NCBI GenBank assembly: GCA_002695065.1
Contig: NZNW01000069.1
Location: 1-32,919, forward strand
DNA: 32,919 nt
From: Salinicola sp.
Lineage (GTDB): Bacteria; Pseudomonadota; Gammaproteobacteria; Pseudomonadales; Halomonadaceae
Direction: 5' to 3'
Part shown: piece by piece, positions 1 to 7,897 of the stretch
Layout of the letters: each line of letters starts with the position of its first letter
Numbering within the stretch: position 1 is the stretch's first letter
Position numbers and translations under genes: made by a program
The notes under the pieces: model-generated
Told to the model about the DNA's origin: nothing
Databases searched by the model: none
What the model saw: only the letters and a program-made list of their open reading frames with translations

Positions 1-76
1 GCACCCACGGGATCGACTCGGTGGGCGCCGTACCGGTCCGCGGGGCCGGTCGCAGGATATTCTGGGTCGTGCTCAT
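1..76 (-). CDS. cysW: Sulfate ABC transporter permease CysW (N-terminal fragment)
   Basis: Only the first 25 codons lie in the window; the gene runs off the left edge. It starts at an ATG (74-76 on the plus strand) behind a good ribosome binding site, GAGGAA. It begins 10 bp after the cysT stop in the same direction, which is the position of cysW in sulfate/thiosulfate importer operons. The visible residues, beginning MSTTQNILRPAP, form the non-conserved cytoplasmic leader, so the identity rests mainly on operon position. CysW would pair with CysT to form the inner-membrane channel driven by CysA, which is presumably further left. Confidence 0.75.
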   Translation of the reverse strand, partial: MSTTQNILRPAPRTGTAPTESIPWV

Positions 77-86
77 GACTCGTTCC

Positions 87-914
87 TCAGTCGCGTCCGG
101 TGCGTTGGCGTGTCCACTGCTGCAGCCCGTTGATGATCAGCAGCATGACGAAGGCAACCACCAGCGAGGCGAGGGCGATGACGGTGGCCCCCGGATAGTT
201 GTATTGCTCCAGCTTGGTCACGATCAGCAGCGGCACGATTTCCGACTTCATCGGCATGTTGCCGGCGATGAAGATGACCGAACCGTACTCGCCCAAGCCG
301 CGGGCGAACGCCAGCGAAAATCCGGTGAGCAACGCTGGCACCAGCGGCGGCAGCAGCACACGACGAAACGTTTGCCAGCGCGAGGCGCCGAGACTGGTCG
401 AGGCCTCTTCCTGCTGGCGATCGAGATCCTGCAGCACCGGTTCCACGGTTCTGACCACGAAGGGCAGGCCGATGAAGATCAGCGCGATGGTGATTCCCAG
501 CGGTGTGAAGGCCACGCGGATGCCGAGCTCGGCGAAGAACTGGCCCAGCCAGCCATTGGGCGAGTAGAGGGTTGTCAGCACGATACCGGCGACGGCCGTC
601 GGCAGCGCGAACGGCAAATCGATCAGCGAATCCCATGCACGCTTCAGCGGTAGCGGGTATCGGACCAGCACCCAGGCGACGATCAGCCCGAGGAAGAGGT
701 TGAGAAAGGCCGCGGCGAACGCGGTGGAGAAGCTGACCCGGAACGCCGCGAGGACGCGGCGATCCGCCAGCGTGTGCCAGAGTTCGCCGAGACTGAGCTC
801 GGCGGACTTGGTAACCAGAGCCAGCAGCGGGATCAGTACCAGCAGCGAGACGGTGAAGACGGTGACGCCCAGACTCAGTCCGAAGCCGGGGAGCAGTGAT
901 CGGCGTTGGCTCAT
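87..914 (-). CDS. cysT: Sulfate/thiosulfate ABC transporter permease CysT (CysU)
   Basis: This 275-residue inner-membrane permease forms half of the sulfate/thiosulfate channel. The chosen ATG at 914 gives MSQRRSLLPGFGLSLG followed at once by the first hydrophobic segment; the open frame extends upstream but would overlap the sbp end with non-conserved sequence. About six membrane segments are visible. The family motif at the EAA loop reads EASTSLGASRWQTFRRV, followed by LPPLVPALLTGFSLAFARGLGEYGSV, here split over residues that are typical of CysT. It lies 35 bp downstream of sbp and 10 bp upstream of cysW, so sbp-cysT-cysW is almost certainly one operon. Expression is expected to need a CysB-type activator under sulfur limitation. 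Confidence 0.93.
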   Translation of the reverse strand: MSQRRSLLPGFGLSLGVTVFTVSLLVLIPLLALVTKSAELSLGELWHTLADRRVLAAFRVSFSTAFAAAFLNLFLGLIVAWVLVRYPLPLKRAWDSLIDLPFALPTAVAGIVLTTLYSPNGWLGQFFAELGIRVAFTPLGITIALIFIGLPFVVRTVEPVLQDLDRQQEEASTSLGASRWQTFRRVLLPPLVPALLTGFSLAFARGLGEYGSVIFIAGNMPMKSEIVPLLIVTKLEQYNYPGATVIALASLVVAFVMLLIINGLQQWTRQRTGRD

Positions 915-949
915 TGCGATCGTGATGTCCTGTCGTCGAAAGGGAATCT

Positions 950-2017
950 TCAGGGTTGATAGATCTGGTCGAACACGCCGCCATCGTCGAAGTAGGTCTT
1001 CTGGGCATCGCGCCAACCACCGAAGACTTCATTGACAGTGTGCAGTTCCAGATCGGGGAAGCGTGCCAGATCTTCTTTCGCGGCGTATTCAGGATTGACC
1101 GGCCGGTAGTAATTGGCCGCTGCCAGGGCCTGGGCCTCGGGCGAGTAGAGATGCTCGAGATAAGCGTGGGCAGCTTTCTCGGCGGCCTCGCCCTTGTTCT
1201 TGACGTTGCCCTCGACCACGGCGACCGGCGGCTCGGCGAGGATGCTGACCGACGGCACGACGATATCGAACTGATCCTTGCCGAGTTCCTGCGTGGCGAG
1301 AAACGCTTCGTTTTCCCACGCCAGCAGCACGTCGCCCAGGCCGCGCTGCACGAAGGTGTTGGTGGCGCCGCGAGCGCCGGAGTCGAGCACCGGCACGTGG
1401 CGGTAGAGATTGCCCACATATTCCTCGGCGGCGACCTTGGCGGCCTTCACCTCATCGGCATACTGCGGGTTGTCCAGCTTGCCGAGATCGCCTAGCTCAC
1501 GCTTGAGGACGTAGATCCAGGCGGCTAGGAAATTCCAGCGCGCGCCACCCGATGTCTTCGGGTTCGGGGTGATCACCTCGACGCCATCGCGGGTGAGATC
1601 ATCCCAATCCTGGATGCCCTTGGGGTTGCCCTTGCGTACCAGGAACACGATGGTCGAGGTGTAGGGGGCGCTGTGATGCGGGAAGGCGCTCTGCCAGTCC
1701 TCGGCGACCTTGCCGGTGCGATCGGCGATGGCGTCGATATCGTAACCGAGCGCCAGCGTCACCACGTCCGCCGGCAGGCCGTCGATTACCGAGCGTGCCT
1801 GCTTGCCCGAGCCGCCGTGACTCTGCTCGATGGTGACATCATCGCCGGTCTGCTGCTTGTACCACTGGCTGAATAGCGGGTTGTAATCCTGATACAACTC
1901 GCGGGTCGGATCGTAGGAGGCATTCAACAGCTGAATGCTTTCCGCGTGAGCGGAGAGGGCGGAGAAGGCGGAGAGGCCGAGGGCGCCCGCGAGGGTAAAG
2001 GTCTTGAGTGTTTTCAT
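950..2017 (-). CDS. sbp: Periplasmic sulfate-binding protein
   Basis: This 355-residue periplasmic protein captures sulfate for the CysTW-CysA importer. Residues 1-25 form a Sec signal peptide with cleavage after SAHA. The mature protein opens with the Sbp/CysP pattern [15 protein letters not shown], continues with the sulfate-site stretch [14 protein letters not shown] and the hallmark [18 protein letters not shown], and further on has [18 protein letters not shown]. Length matches the Sbp family. The ATG at 2017 has a GGGGAT-like ribosome binding site just upstream. It is the first gene of the operon with cysT and cysW. A LysR regulator gene ends about 130 bp upstream on the same strand, leaving room for a promoter. 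CysP (thiosulfate-binding) is a close relative; I favour Sbp. Confidence 0.93.
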   Translation of the reverse strand: MKTLKTFTLAGALGLSAFSALSAHAESIQLLNASYDPTRELYQDYNPLFSQWYKQQTGDDVTIEQSHGGSGKQARSVIDGLPADVVTLALGYDIDAIADRTGKVAEDWQSAFPHHSAPYTSTIVFLVRKGNPKGIQDWDDLTRDGVEVITPNPKTSGGARWNFLAAWIYVLKRELGDLGKLDNPQYADEVKAAKVAAEEYVGNLYRHVPVLDSGARGATNTFVQRGLGDVLLAWENEAFLATQELGKDQFDIVVPSVSILAEPPVAVVEGNVKNKGEAAEKAAHAYLEHLYSPEAQALAAANYYRPVNPEYAAKEDLARFPDLELHTVNEVFGGWRDAQKTYFDDGGVFDQIYQP

Positions 2018-2107
2018 GTGATCCCCTGATGTCGGTCGTTTTACCCGAGCCCGTGCGCCGAGCCGGTGACAGTCACTCTATCGATCGTGCTTTAGTTACA
2101 AAAAGTA

Positions 2108-2136
2108 ATAAAAATTTGATGCTTATCGTTTTACAA
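2108..2136 (-). promoter_or_regulatory. Candidate promoter of the sbp-cysT-cysW operon
   Basis: The 128-bp gap between the LysR gene and sbp is strongly AT-rich. On the minus strand TTGTAA (2131-2136) and TTTTAT (2108-2113) are spaced by 17 bp and each matches four of six sigma-70 consensus bases. The adjoining AT tract would suit an activator of the CysB type. This was assigned by eye only. Confidence 0.35.
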
Positions 2137-2145
2137 GATTAGGGG

Positions 2146-3072
2146 TCATCGTGCGCCCAGCGCCTGCTGAATCGTCGATTCATCCAATGCATCGCTGCAC
2201 AGGTGCAGAAACTCGTAGGCGAAGGCGTGCAGGAAGTGGCCACGGCGCAGCGCGAGGTAAGTGGTGTTGCGTGGAAACAGCGCCTGGCCAGAGAGCAGGG
2301 CCAGGCCGCGATCGCGCTCGGCATCGTAGGCCAGCGAAGCGATGACCCCGATGCCCAGGCCGAGCTCGACGTAGGTCTTGATCACGTCCGCATCCAGCGC
2401 CGTGAGCACCACATTGGGTACCAGCCCCGCCGCCTGGAACGCCTGATCGATACGAGTTCGCCCGGTGAAACCCTCGTGGTAGGTGACGATGGGATAATCG
2501 GCGATATCCTCAAGCCGCAGATCGTTCACCCGTGACAGCGGATGGCCTTCGGGAACGACGACGCTGTGATGCCAGTGGTGGAAGGGAAAGCGCACGAACG
2601 ACGACCCTTCGTCGTTGACGGCTTCGGTGGCGATGCCGATATCCACGCTCCCGCTCTTGAGCAGCGAGACGATTTCCGATGGGCTGCACTGGTGGAGTTC
2701 CAGGTTCACCTTGGGAAAGCGCTCCTTGAACTGGGCGACTATCGGCGGCAGAGAGTAGCGGGCCTGGGTGTGAGTGGTAGCGATGGCGAGCCTTCCCTGG
2801 TCCTGGTTGGCCAACTGCTGCGCCGAGCGTTTCAGGTTCTCGGCGTCGAGCAGAATGCGCTCGATCGTCTCCAGCAGGGTGCCCCCGGCGGTGGTCAAGC
2901 CGAGAATGCGTTTACCACGCCGTTCGAAAAGCTCGACGCCGAGCTCCTCCTCGAGATCGCGAATATGCTTGCTCGCCCCGGACTGGGAGGTGAAGAGTGC
3001 GTTAGAGGCTTCGGTCAGGTTGAAGCGCTGGCGCACGGTTTCGCGCACGATGCGTAGCTGCTGAAGGTTCAT
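2146..3072 (-). CDS. CysB/Cbl-type LysR transcriptional regulator
   Basis: This 308-residue LysR regulator most resembles CysB and Cbl, the activators of sulfate and organosulfur assimilation. The winged helix-turn-helix occupies residues 1-60 (MNLQQLRIV, then TSQSGASKHIRDLEEELG). The effector domain contains TTHTQARYSLPPIV near residue 100, which carries the Thr and Gln positions that contact the inducer in CysB. It continues with VVPEGHPL, TYHEGFTGR and LGLGIGVIAS. The ATG at 3072 is preferred over a GTG directly before it; no strong ribosome binding site is seen. It sits upstream of sbp on the same strand and probably activates the sulfate genes and perhaps the organosulfur genes nearby. 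Whether it is the global CysB or a Cbl-like accessory copy cannot be decided here. Confidence 0.88.
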   Translation of the reverse strand: MNLQQLRIVRETVRQRFNLTEASNALFTSQSGASKHIRDLEEELGVELFERRGKRILGLTTAGGTLLETIERILLDAENLKRSAQQLANQDQGRLAIATTHTQARYSLPPIVAQFKERFPKVNLELHQCSPSEIVSLLKSGSVDIGIATEAVNDEGSSFVRFPFHHWHHSVVVPEGHPLSRVNDLRLEDIADYPIVTYHEGFTGRTRIDQAFQAAGLVPNVVLTALDADVIKTYVELGLGIGVIASLAYDAERDRGLALLSGQALFPRNTTYLALRRGHFLHAFAYEFLHLCSDALDESTIQQALGAR

Positions 3073-3100
3073 CACGGGCTCGGCTGGATTTGTATTTCAG

Positions 3101-3114
3101 GGAATATAAATTCC
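3101..3114. promoter_or_regulatory. Inverted repeat upstream of the CysB/Cbl-type gene
   Basis: GGAAT and ATTCC form a dyad with a 4-bp spacer, about 30 bp before the regulator start codon. The region 3090-3190 is strongly AT-rich. An autoregulatory operator is plausible because LysR genes commonly repress themselves. Confidence 0.35.
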
Positions 3115-3155
3115 TGCGGCGAGCACGGAAAATAGCGATTTATAATATCTATATC

Positions 3156-3171
3156 GAATTAAAAGTAATTC
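3156..3171. promoter_or_regulatory. Second inverted repeat upstream of the CysB/Cbl-type gene
   Basis: GAATTA and TAATTC form a perfect 6-bp dyad with a 4-bp spacer, centred about 90 bp upstream of the start. A typical LysR layout has a recognition site near -65 relative to the transcript start, so this could be the recognition site and the dyad at 3101 the promoter-proximal one. No protein can be assigned from sequence alone. Confidence 0.35.
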
Positions 3172-3325
3172 AATTAGGCATTTATGTTATATGTCGTGGC
3201 GTGGTGGGGCGCCACGTCCCGCCTGGCAGGCGATGCCAATCGTCTCTGAAGAGTGCGGCATCGGCCGGGAGCTGTCTCGTGTCTGGCGTGTCTCTAGCAG
3301 TATCTGGTGTGTGTCGACAAGCCGG

Positions 3326-3979
3326 TCAACGCCGTTTCAGGCGGTTCACGGTGCGATCGCTGACAAGCTGGATGACCCCTACCATGGCGATGAGCACAAT
3401 GATGACGGCTGCCATGACCGTCGTGTCGTAGCGCTGGTAGCCGTAGCGGATGGCCAAGTCGCCGAGACCGCCTGCGCCGATGGCGCCGGCCATCGCTGAG
3501 GCGCCGATCAGCGCGATAAGGGTGATCGCGAAGCCGCCGATGATGCCTGGCATCGCTTCCGGCAGCAGGACGTCGAAGACGATATGGCGCTTGCGACAGC
3601 CCATGGCCTGGGCGGCTTCGATGACACCGGTGCCCACCTCGCGCAGACTGACTTCGGCAATGCGCGCGAAGAAGGGCGTGGCGCTGATGGTCAGTGGTAC
3701 GATCGCGGCCCACACGCCGATGGTCGTGCCCACCAGCAAGCGCGTCAGCGGGATCAGTGCCACCAGCAGAATGATGAACGGTGTGGCGCGCACCGCGTTG
3801 ACCACCGACCCGAGCGTTCGATGCAGGCGCGGTGCCGCGAAAATCTGCCCCTTGCCCGTGGTCACCAGCACCACTGCCAGGGCAATGCCCGCCACCCACA
3901 CGATAGCGGCGGAGATGCCCACCATCAGCAGGGTTTCCAGGGTGGCGTCCCAGAGTGCTTCAAACAGACGCGGCGACAT
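3326..3979 (-). CDS. metI: MetI-type ABC transporter permease
   Basis: This 217-residue inner-membrane permease is of the D/L-methionine (MetNIQ) importer type. The start at 3979 gives MSPRLFEALWDATLETLLMVG, the usual MetI beginning, and overlaps the 3' end of metN by 20 bp; the longer open frame would run further into metN. Five or so membrane segments are visible. The family signatures RATPFIILLVALIPLTRLLVGTTIG (in part) and EAAQAMGCRKRHIVFDVLLPEA are present, the latter being the coupling loop that contacts the ATPase. GGLGDLAIRYGYQRY near the end is characteristic of MetI. It is the last gene of metQ-metN-metI. Methionine is the default substrate, but related systems carry other sulfur-containing amino acids. 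Confidence 0.9.
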   Translation of the reverse strand: MSPRLFEALWDATLETLLMVGISAAIVWVAGIALAVVLVTTGKGQIFAAPRLHRTLGSVVNAVRATPFIILLVALIPLTRLLVGTTIGVWAAIVPLTISATPFFARIAEVSLREVGTGVIEAAQAMGCRKRHIVFDVLLPEAMPGIIGGFAITLIALIGASAMAGAIGAGGLGDLAIRYGYQRYDTTVMAAVIIVLIAMVGVIQLVSDRTVNRLKRR

Positions 3980-5063
3980 GGCCAAGTACCTCGACGTCGG
4001 GATGGGTGGCGGTGACGCTCGGCAGCGTACCATCAGGGATGGCGATCAGCAGTTGGCCATGTGCGTGGCCCTGCAGTCGCTCGATCCGGCTCTGGATCAG
4101 TTTCGCCTCGGGGCCGAAGCGGTCGGCGAGGGCGGCCAGCGACAGAGGGTCGCCTTCGCTGCCATCCAGCGACCACTGCAACAGCGCCTGGCCGTCGCGG
4201 CCGATCGGGTGGGGCGACAATCGCTCGCGAATATCCTCGGCGAGCGCCAGTGTCAGCGGCGCGAGCAGAGCACGGGTCGCGGGGTGCTGTGGCCGGGCGA
4301 AGATCTGCCATACCGGGCCCGACTCCGCCAGTCGGCCGCCTTCCAGCACGGCGACGCGATTGCATACCTGCTGGATGACGGCCATCTCGTGGGTAATCAG
4401 CACTACCGTCACGCCTAGCTCGCGATTGATCGAGCGTATCAGGGCGAGAATCGATGCCGTCGTCTCGGGGTCTAGTGCTGAGGTGGCCTCGTCGCAGAGA
4501 AGTACGTCCGGTTCGAGCATGAGGGCCCGCGCAATACCCACCCGCTGTTTTTGCCCGCCGGAGAGATGGGCAGGATAGACCGCCGACTTGTCCGCGAGGC
4601 CGACGAGATCGAGCATTCTTGCGGTGCGTCGGTGAATCTCGTGCCTGTTCTTGATGCCCGCCGCCTTTAGCGGCAGCGCCAGATTGTCCGCCACGGTCGC
4701 CGAATTGAGCAGGTTGAAGTGCTGGAAGATCATGCCGATGCGCTGACGCGCGGCCAATAGTTGCCGGGGTGGCAGACGCTGTATGTCGATGCCGTCGAAC
4801 AGTACTCGACCTTGGTCGATCGGCTCGAGCCGGTTGATCGCGCGCAGCAGCGTGGACTTGCCGGCGCCGCTGCGCCCGATGATGCCGAAGATATCGCCGC
4901 GTCGGATGTCGAGGTCGATCTCCGCGAGCGCCTCGACGCGGGTATGACGCGTGCAATAATGCTTGGAGACATTGTCGATCCGGATGAGGGAGCTCCCGGC
5001 ATCCAGCGTCGGCGGTGCCGCCGCGTCGAGGCGATTGGTGGAGAAGGTCTCGGCGACCGTCAT
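3960..5063 (-). CDS. metN: MetN-type ABC transporter ATP-binding protein
   Basis: This 367-residue ATPase energises the methionine-type importer. It carries Walker A GRSGAGKST (63-71), Q-loop Gln114, signature LSGGQ (167-171), Walker B ending CDE (190-192) and H-loop His225. After the nucleotide-binding domain, residues from about 280 form a NIL-like regulatory domain, which in E. coli MetN binds methionine and shuts down transport. The N-terminus has about 25 extra residues before LIRIDNVSKHY. The ATG overlaps the metQ stop in an ATGA arrangement, and its own end overlaps metI, so the three genes are translationally coupled. Confidence 0.93.
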   Translation of the reverse strand: MTVAETFSTNRLDAAAPPTLDAGSSLIRIDNVSKHYCTRHTRVEALAEIDLDIRRGDIFGIIGRSGAGKSTLLRAINRLEPIDQGRVLFDGIDIQRLPPRQLLAARQRIGMIFQHFNLLNSATVADNLALPLKAAGIKNRHEIHRRTARMLDLVGLADKSAVYPAHLSGGQKQRVGIARALMLEPDVLLCDEATSALDPETTASILALIRSINRELGVTVVLITHEMAVIQQVCNRVAVLEGGRLAESGPVWQIFARPQHPATRALLAPLTLALAEDIRERLSPHPIGRDGQALLQWSLDGSEGDPLSLAALADRFGPEAKLIQSRIERLQGHAHGQLLIAIPDGTLPSVTATHPDVEVLGHVAASV

Positions 5064-5956
5064 GGCGTGACCCCCGAAGCGACATTACCGCGATCCTCGA
5101 TCCCGCCGGCGTCCAGCCAGGCCAGGCGATAGAGTGTGTCATCGCCGAAAGCCTGGTGCAGCGAGGCTCGAACTTCCGGCGCCCGCTGATAGAGGCGGAT
5201 GAACTGGCGCACACGCGGGTTCTCGACGCTGTCTGGACGGACCACGAAACGCAGCGCGAAAGCGTGCGTGTCATCATGATGGAAGATGAGCGCGTCGGCC
5301 GGATTGGTGACGCCCGAGGCCTTGATGTAGTGGGGGTAGCTGATGACGGCGTCGGCGTCCTGATAGGCCCTGGCCAATTGCGGACCCGGCAGTTCGACGA
5401 AATCGAGCTGGCGCGGATTGTCGACGATGTCGTAAACGGTGGCGTGATAGCCGATATCCGCTGGCAGCGTGATCAATCCTGCCTGCTGTAGCAGCAGCAG
5501 CCCCCGGCCCTGATTGACCGGATCATCGGCGATGGCGATCGTGCTGCCCGGGGCGATGTCGTCGATGCGGTTTGCCGTCTTCGAGTAGAGCCCCATGAGA
5601 CCCTCCACGCCGTACGCCAGCGGCACCAGATCGAAGCCCTGGGACTTCTCGGCGTTGTCGAGAAACGGCTCGTGTTGGAAATAGTTGATGTCGATGTCGC
5701 CGTTGGCCAGCGCGGTGTTGGGCAGCACCCAGTCGCTGAATTCGATGACCTCGACGTCCAGCCCCTCAGCCTTTGCCAGGTCTGCCGCCTCATGGACGGA
5801 GTCGACGATCAGACCGTTGGAAACGACGCCGACCTTCAAGGGGTCGGCATGGGCCTGGGTTGCCAGCAACACCGTCAGCGCCGCCAACGATGCGATCAGG
5901 TATCGAACTGGCGCGCGCCCTAAGCCGAGGCGATGACCGAAGAAAAGTTGCTGCAT
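5060..5956 (-). CDS. metQ: MetQ/NlpA-family substrate-binding protein
   Basis: This 298-residue binding protein belongs to the MetQ/NlpA family and delivers methionine or a related compound to MetNI. The leader of 37 residues ends AHA before DPLKVGVVSN. There is no lipobox cysteine, so it should be a soluble periplasmic protein, unlike the lipoprotein MetQ of E. coli. Family hallmarks are visible: VEVIEFSDWVLPN, ALANGDIDINYFQHEPFLD, the SKTANRIDDIAPGSTIAIADDPVN stretch (quoted in part) and RGLLLLQQAGLI. It is the first gene of metQ-metN-metI, with the AT-rich region on its 5' side. Substrate specificity cannot be read from the sequence; its place in a sulfur island agrees with methionine or a sulfur-containing analogue. 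Confidence 0.9.
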   Translation of the reverse strand: MQQLFFGHRLGLGRAPVRYLIASLAALTVLLATQAHADPLKVGVVSNGLIVDSVHEAADLAKAEGLDVEVIEFSDWVLPNTALANGDIDINYFQHEPFLDNAEKSQGFDLVPLAYGVEGLMGLYSKTANRIDDIAPGSTIAIADDPVNQGRGLLLLQQAGLITLPADIGYHATVYDIVDNPRQLDFVELPGPQLARAYQDADAVISYPHYIKASGVTNPADALIFHHDDTHAFALRFVVRPDSVENPRVRQFIRLYQRAPEVRASLHQAFGDDTLYRLAWLDAGGIEDRGNVASGVTP

Positions 5957-6043
5957 GGTGAAGTTGCCCCCGAGTCTTGATTTTCGGCGCTGACGCCGCC
6001 GATGGATATCGAACGCACAACGCTCGGCGCTCGAATGGCGTTT

Positions 6044-6061
6044 GATAGCGACGACGCTATC
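6044..6061. repeat. Inverted repeat (hairpin) upstream of metQ
   Basis: GATAGCG, a 4-bp loop and CGCTATC form a perfect 7-bp dyad, extendable by three more pairs (one of them G-T). It lies about 90 bp upstream of the metQ start, in the 550-bp divergent gap. It could be an operator or a 5' leader hairpin for metQ. No U-run follows on either strand, so it is not a terminator. Confidence 0.45.
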
Positions 6062-6101
6062 GAAAGACGTGAAGGGTGCAAAATGAATCGTGACGGATTG
6101 C

Positions 6102-6118
6102 TTTTCAGGGATTGAAAA
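6102..6118. promoter_or_regulatory. Dyad TTTTCA-N5-TGAAAA, copy 1
   Basis: This is a perfect 6-bp inverted repeat with a 5-bp spacer in the gap between the divergent metQ and DszA-like genes. A second, less perfect copy with the same spacing lies at 6214-6230, suggesting a shared binding protein acting on this divergent promoter region. Confidence 0.4.
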
Positions 6119-6213
6119 TCACCGGAAGGCGGCTCTTTTTCGATAAAGAAGCGGAATTTTTTTGCTAGAAGAACGGAAAAAGCAAAGCAGAAATGCTTGT
6201 TTGTCGAGTCGGC

Positions 6214-6230
6214 TTTTCAGCGCTTGAATG
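6214..6230. promoter_or_regulatory. Dyad TTTTCA-N5-TGAATG, copy 2
   Basis: This has the same left arm and 5-bp spacer as the dyad at 6102, with a right arm matching in four of six positions. The start-to-start distance is 112 bp. Between the two copies the DNA is AT-rich with several A and T runs, as expected for a promoter region. Confidence 0.35.
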
Positions 6231-6275
6231 GGCTCGTTCTTCGACACCATCTCAAGCCACGGGATACTCGTCACG

Positions 6276-6512
6276 ATGCGCCAGTGCCATTTTCATCTGT
6301 TACAACCCTCGACCTGGCTCGATAGATGGCGGGCCTATCTCCGGGCATCTCACGCTTCGCCGCGCAAAGCGAGCCATCGGCGTCCCGATGTCGACGAGTA
6401 CGCTCTCGCCTGCATCGCGTCGGCGGGTATCTGCCCCTGGGTGCCGTTCATCGTCGTGAACTGGGACGAATTGGCGGCGTACGCCGATGACGATACCAGG
6501 GTCACGCCATGA
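6276..6512 (+). CDS. Possible small protein coupled to the DszA-like gene
   Basis: This 78-codon frame (MRQCHFHLLQPSTWLDRW...) ends in a TGA that overlaps the ATG of the DszA-like gene as ATGA. That is the usual sign of translational coupling. Third codon positions are GC-rich over the second half, as in the real genes here. Against it, there is no ribosome binding site at this ATG or at the in-frame ATG at 6228, and I recognise no family. The C-terminal half contains two Cys and two Trp (CIASAGICPWVPFIVVNW). It could be a real leader gene, the remnant of a larger gene, or chance. Confidence 0.3.
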   Translation: MRQCHFHLLQPSTWLDRWRAYLRASHASPRKASHRRPDVDEYALACIASAGICPWVPFIVVNWDELAAYADDDTRVTP

Positions 6513-7846
6513 CGCGTCAGATGCACTTGTCGGCCTTTCTTCTGGCCGGCCCCGTCGTTCACAGCCATGCGGTGTGGCGCCATCCCGAAACGCATGGACA
6601 CTATCTCGAACCCGAGTATTACGCGCGGGTCGCCGAGACCGTCGAGGCGGGACTGTTCGATTTCCTCTTCTTCGCCGACCGGCTGGCGGTGGGCGACCAG
6701 ATGGGCGGATCCCGCGACACGGCGTTGCGTCACGGTGCGCAGGACGCGACGCGTCTGGACCCGCTGCCCGTGCTCTCATACCTCGTCGGGGAGACCCGGC
6801 GACTCGGCCTGGGGGCGACACGCTCGACCACCTACTACGAGCCGGCCCACGTGGCTCGCGCTTTCGCCACACTGGATCATCTCTCGCGGGGGCGGGCAGC
6901 CTGGAACATAGTGACCTCGATGAACGACAGCGAGCGGCGGCTGTTTCGCCATGAGCGTCACTTGGATCACGATCTTCGCTACGACCGCGCCGACGAGTTC
7001 GTCGACGTGGCTTGCCAGCTATGGGACTCCTGGGCGCCCGCGGCACTGAAGCTGGACCGTGAAGCGGGCGTGCTGGCCGATCCCGACGCAGTCCGGGCCG
7101 TCGACCATCAGGGCGAATGGTTTCGCGTCGAGGGGCCGCTGAACATTCCCCGCAGCCCTCAGGGTCGCCCGGTGTTGATCCAGGCCGGTTCCTCGGGCAG
7201 AGGGCGTCGGTTCGGGGCGCGCTGGGCGGAGGCGATCTTCACCATTCATGCCGATATCCCCGCCGCCCGGGCCTTTCGCCAGGATGTTCGTCGGCTGGTC
7301 GTCGAACAGGGGCGCGCGCCGGACACCTGCAAGGTGCTGACCGCGGTCATGCCGTTCATCGGCGGAAGCGAAGCGGAGGCCCGTGCCAAGCGAGATCATC
7401 ACAATGCCCTGGCGCGCCCGGAACTCGGTCTGATCACGCTCGCCTCGCAGATCAATTTTGACCTTTCAGGATTCACGCTCGACACGCGTCTCGAGACGGT
7501 GGCGCGCGACCCACGAACGCCCGTGGCGGCGGCCGAGAAACTCCTTTACCAGGGGGCTCAAGTTACCCTGCGCGAACTGGGTGAGCGCTTCGCCAGCAGC
7601 GTGCGGGTACCGCAGCTCGTCGGCACCGGTGAGCAGATTGCGGAGACGCTGACGCAGTGGTTCGAGGCCGGCGCCTGCGACGGCTTCGTCATCTCGCCGG
7701 GCTATCTCCCCGGTTCCTTCGACGAGTTCGTCGAAAGCGTGGTACCGCATCTGCAGCGCCGCGGTGTCTTCCGCAGCGCCTACACGGGTAGCACCCTGCG
7801 GGAGCACCTGGGCCTGATCGAGCCAGCGCATCGCGAGCGTCGTTGA
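6509..7846 (+). CDS. DszA-like FMNH2-dependent monooxygenase (LLM family)
   Basis: This 445-residue cytoplasmic flavin-dependent monooxygenase is in the bacterial luciferase-like NtaA/SnaA/DszA group. From memory it follows DszA (dibenzothiophene sulfone monooxygenase) along its whole length: RQMHLSAF at the start, HVARAFATLDHLSRGRAAWN, RYDRADEF, VDHQGEWFRVEGPL, PRSPQGRPVLIQAGSSGRGR, GTGEQIAETL, GFVISPGYLPGS and TLREHLGL at the end. Such enzymes use reduced FMN from a separate reductase to cleave C-S or similar bonds. The ATG at 6509 has AGGG seven bases upstream. A DszC/SfnB-like gene follows within 55 bp and an SsuA-like binding protein after that, so it should open an organosulfur-scavenging operon. 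The actual substrate (sulfone, sulfonate or other) is not determined by sequence. Confidence 0.88.
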   Translation: MTRQMHLSAFLLAGPVVHSHAVWRHPETHGHYLEPEYYARVAETVEAGLFDFLFFADRLAVGDQMGGSRDTALRHGAQDATRLDPLPVLSYLVGETRRLGLGATRSTTYYEPAHVARAFATLDHLSRGRAAWNIVTSMNDSERRLFRHERHLDHDLRYDRADEFVDVACQLWDSWAPAALKLDREAGVLADPDAVRAVDHQGEWFRVEGPLNIPRSPQGRPVLIQAGSSGRGRRFGARWAEAIFTIHADIPAARAFRQDVRRLVVEQGRAPDTCKVLTAVMPFIGGSEAEARAKRDHHNALARPELGLITLASQINFDLSGFTLDTRLETVARDPRTPVAAAEKLLYQGAQVTLRELGERFASSVRVPQLVGTGEQIAETLTQWFEAGACDGFVISPGYLPGSFDEFVESVVPHLQRRGVFRSAYTGSTLREHLGLIEPAHRERR

Positions 7847-7897
7847 GTGCGGCGCGATCCGATCCATGACCCCATTCACGAGAAGGACAGGCAATAC

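Noticed and set aside
6193-6459. 88-codon open frame beginning MLVCRVGFSALEWARS
   Set aside because: It overlaps the other small frame at 6276-6512, has no ribosome binding site, and does not connect to the downstream gene start.
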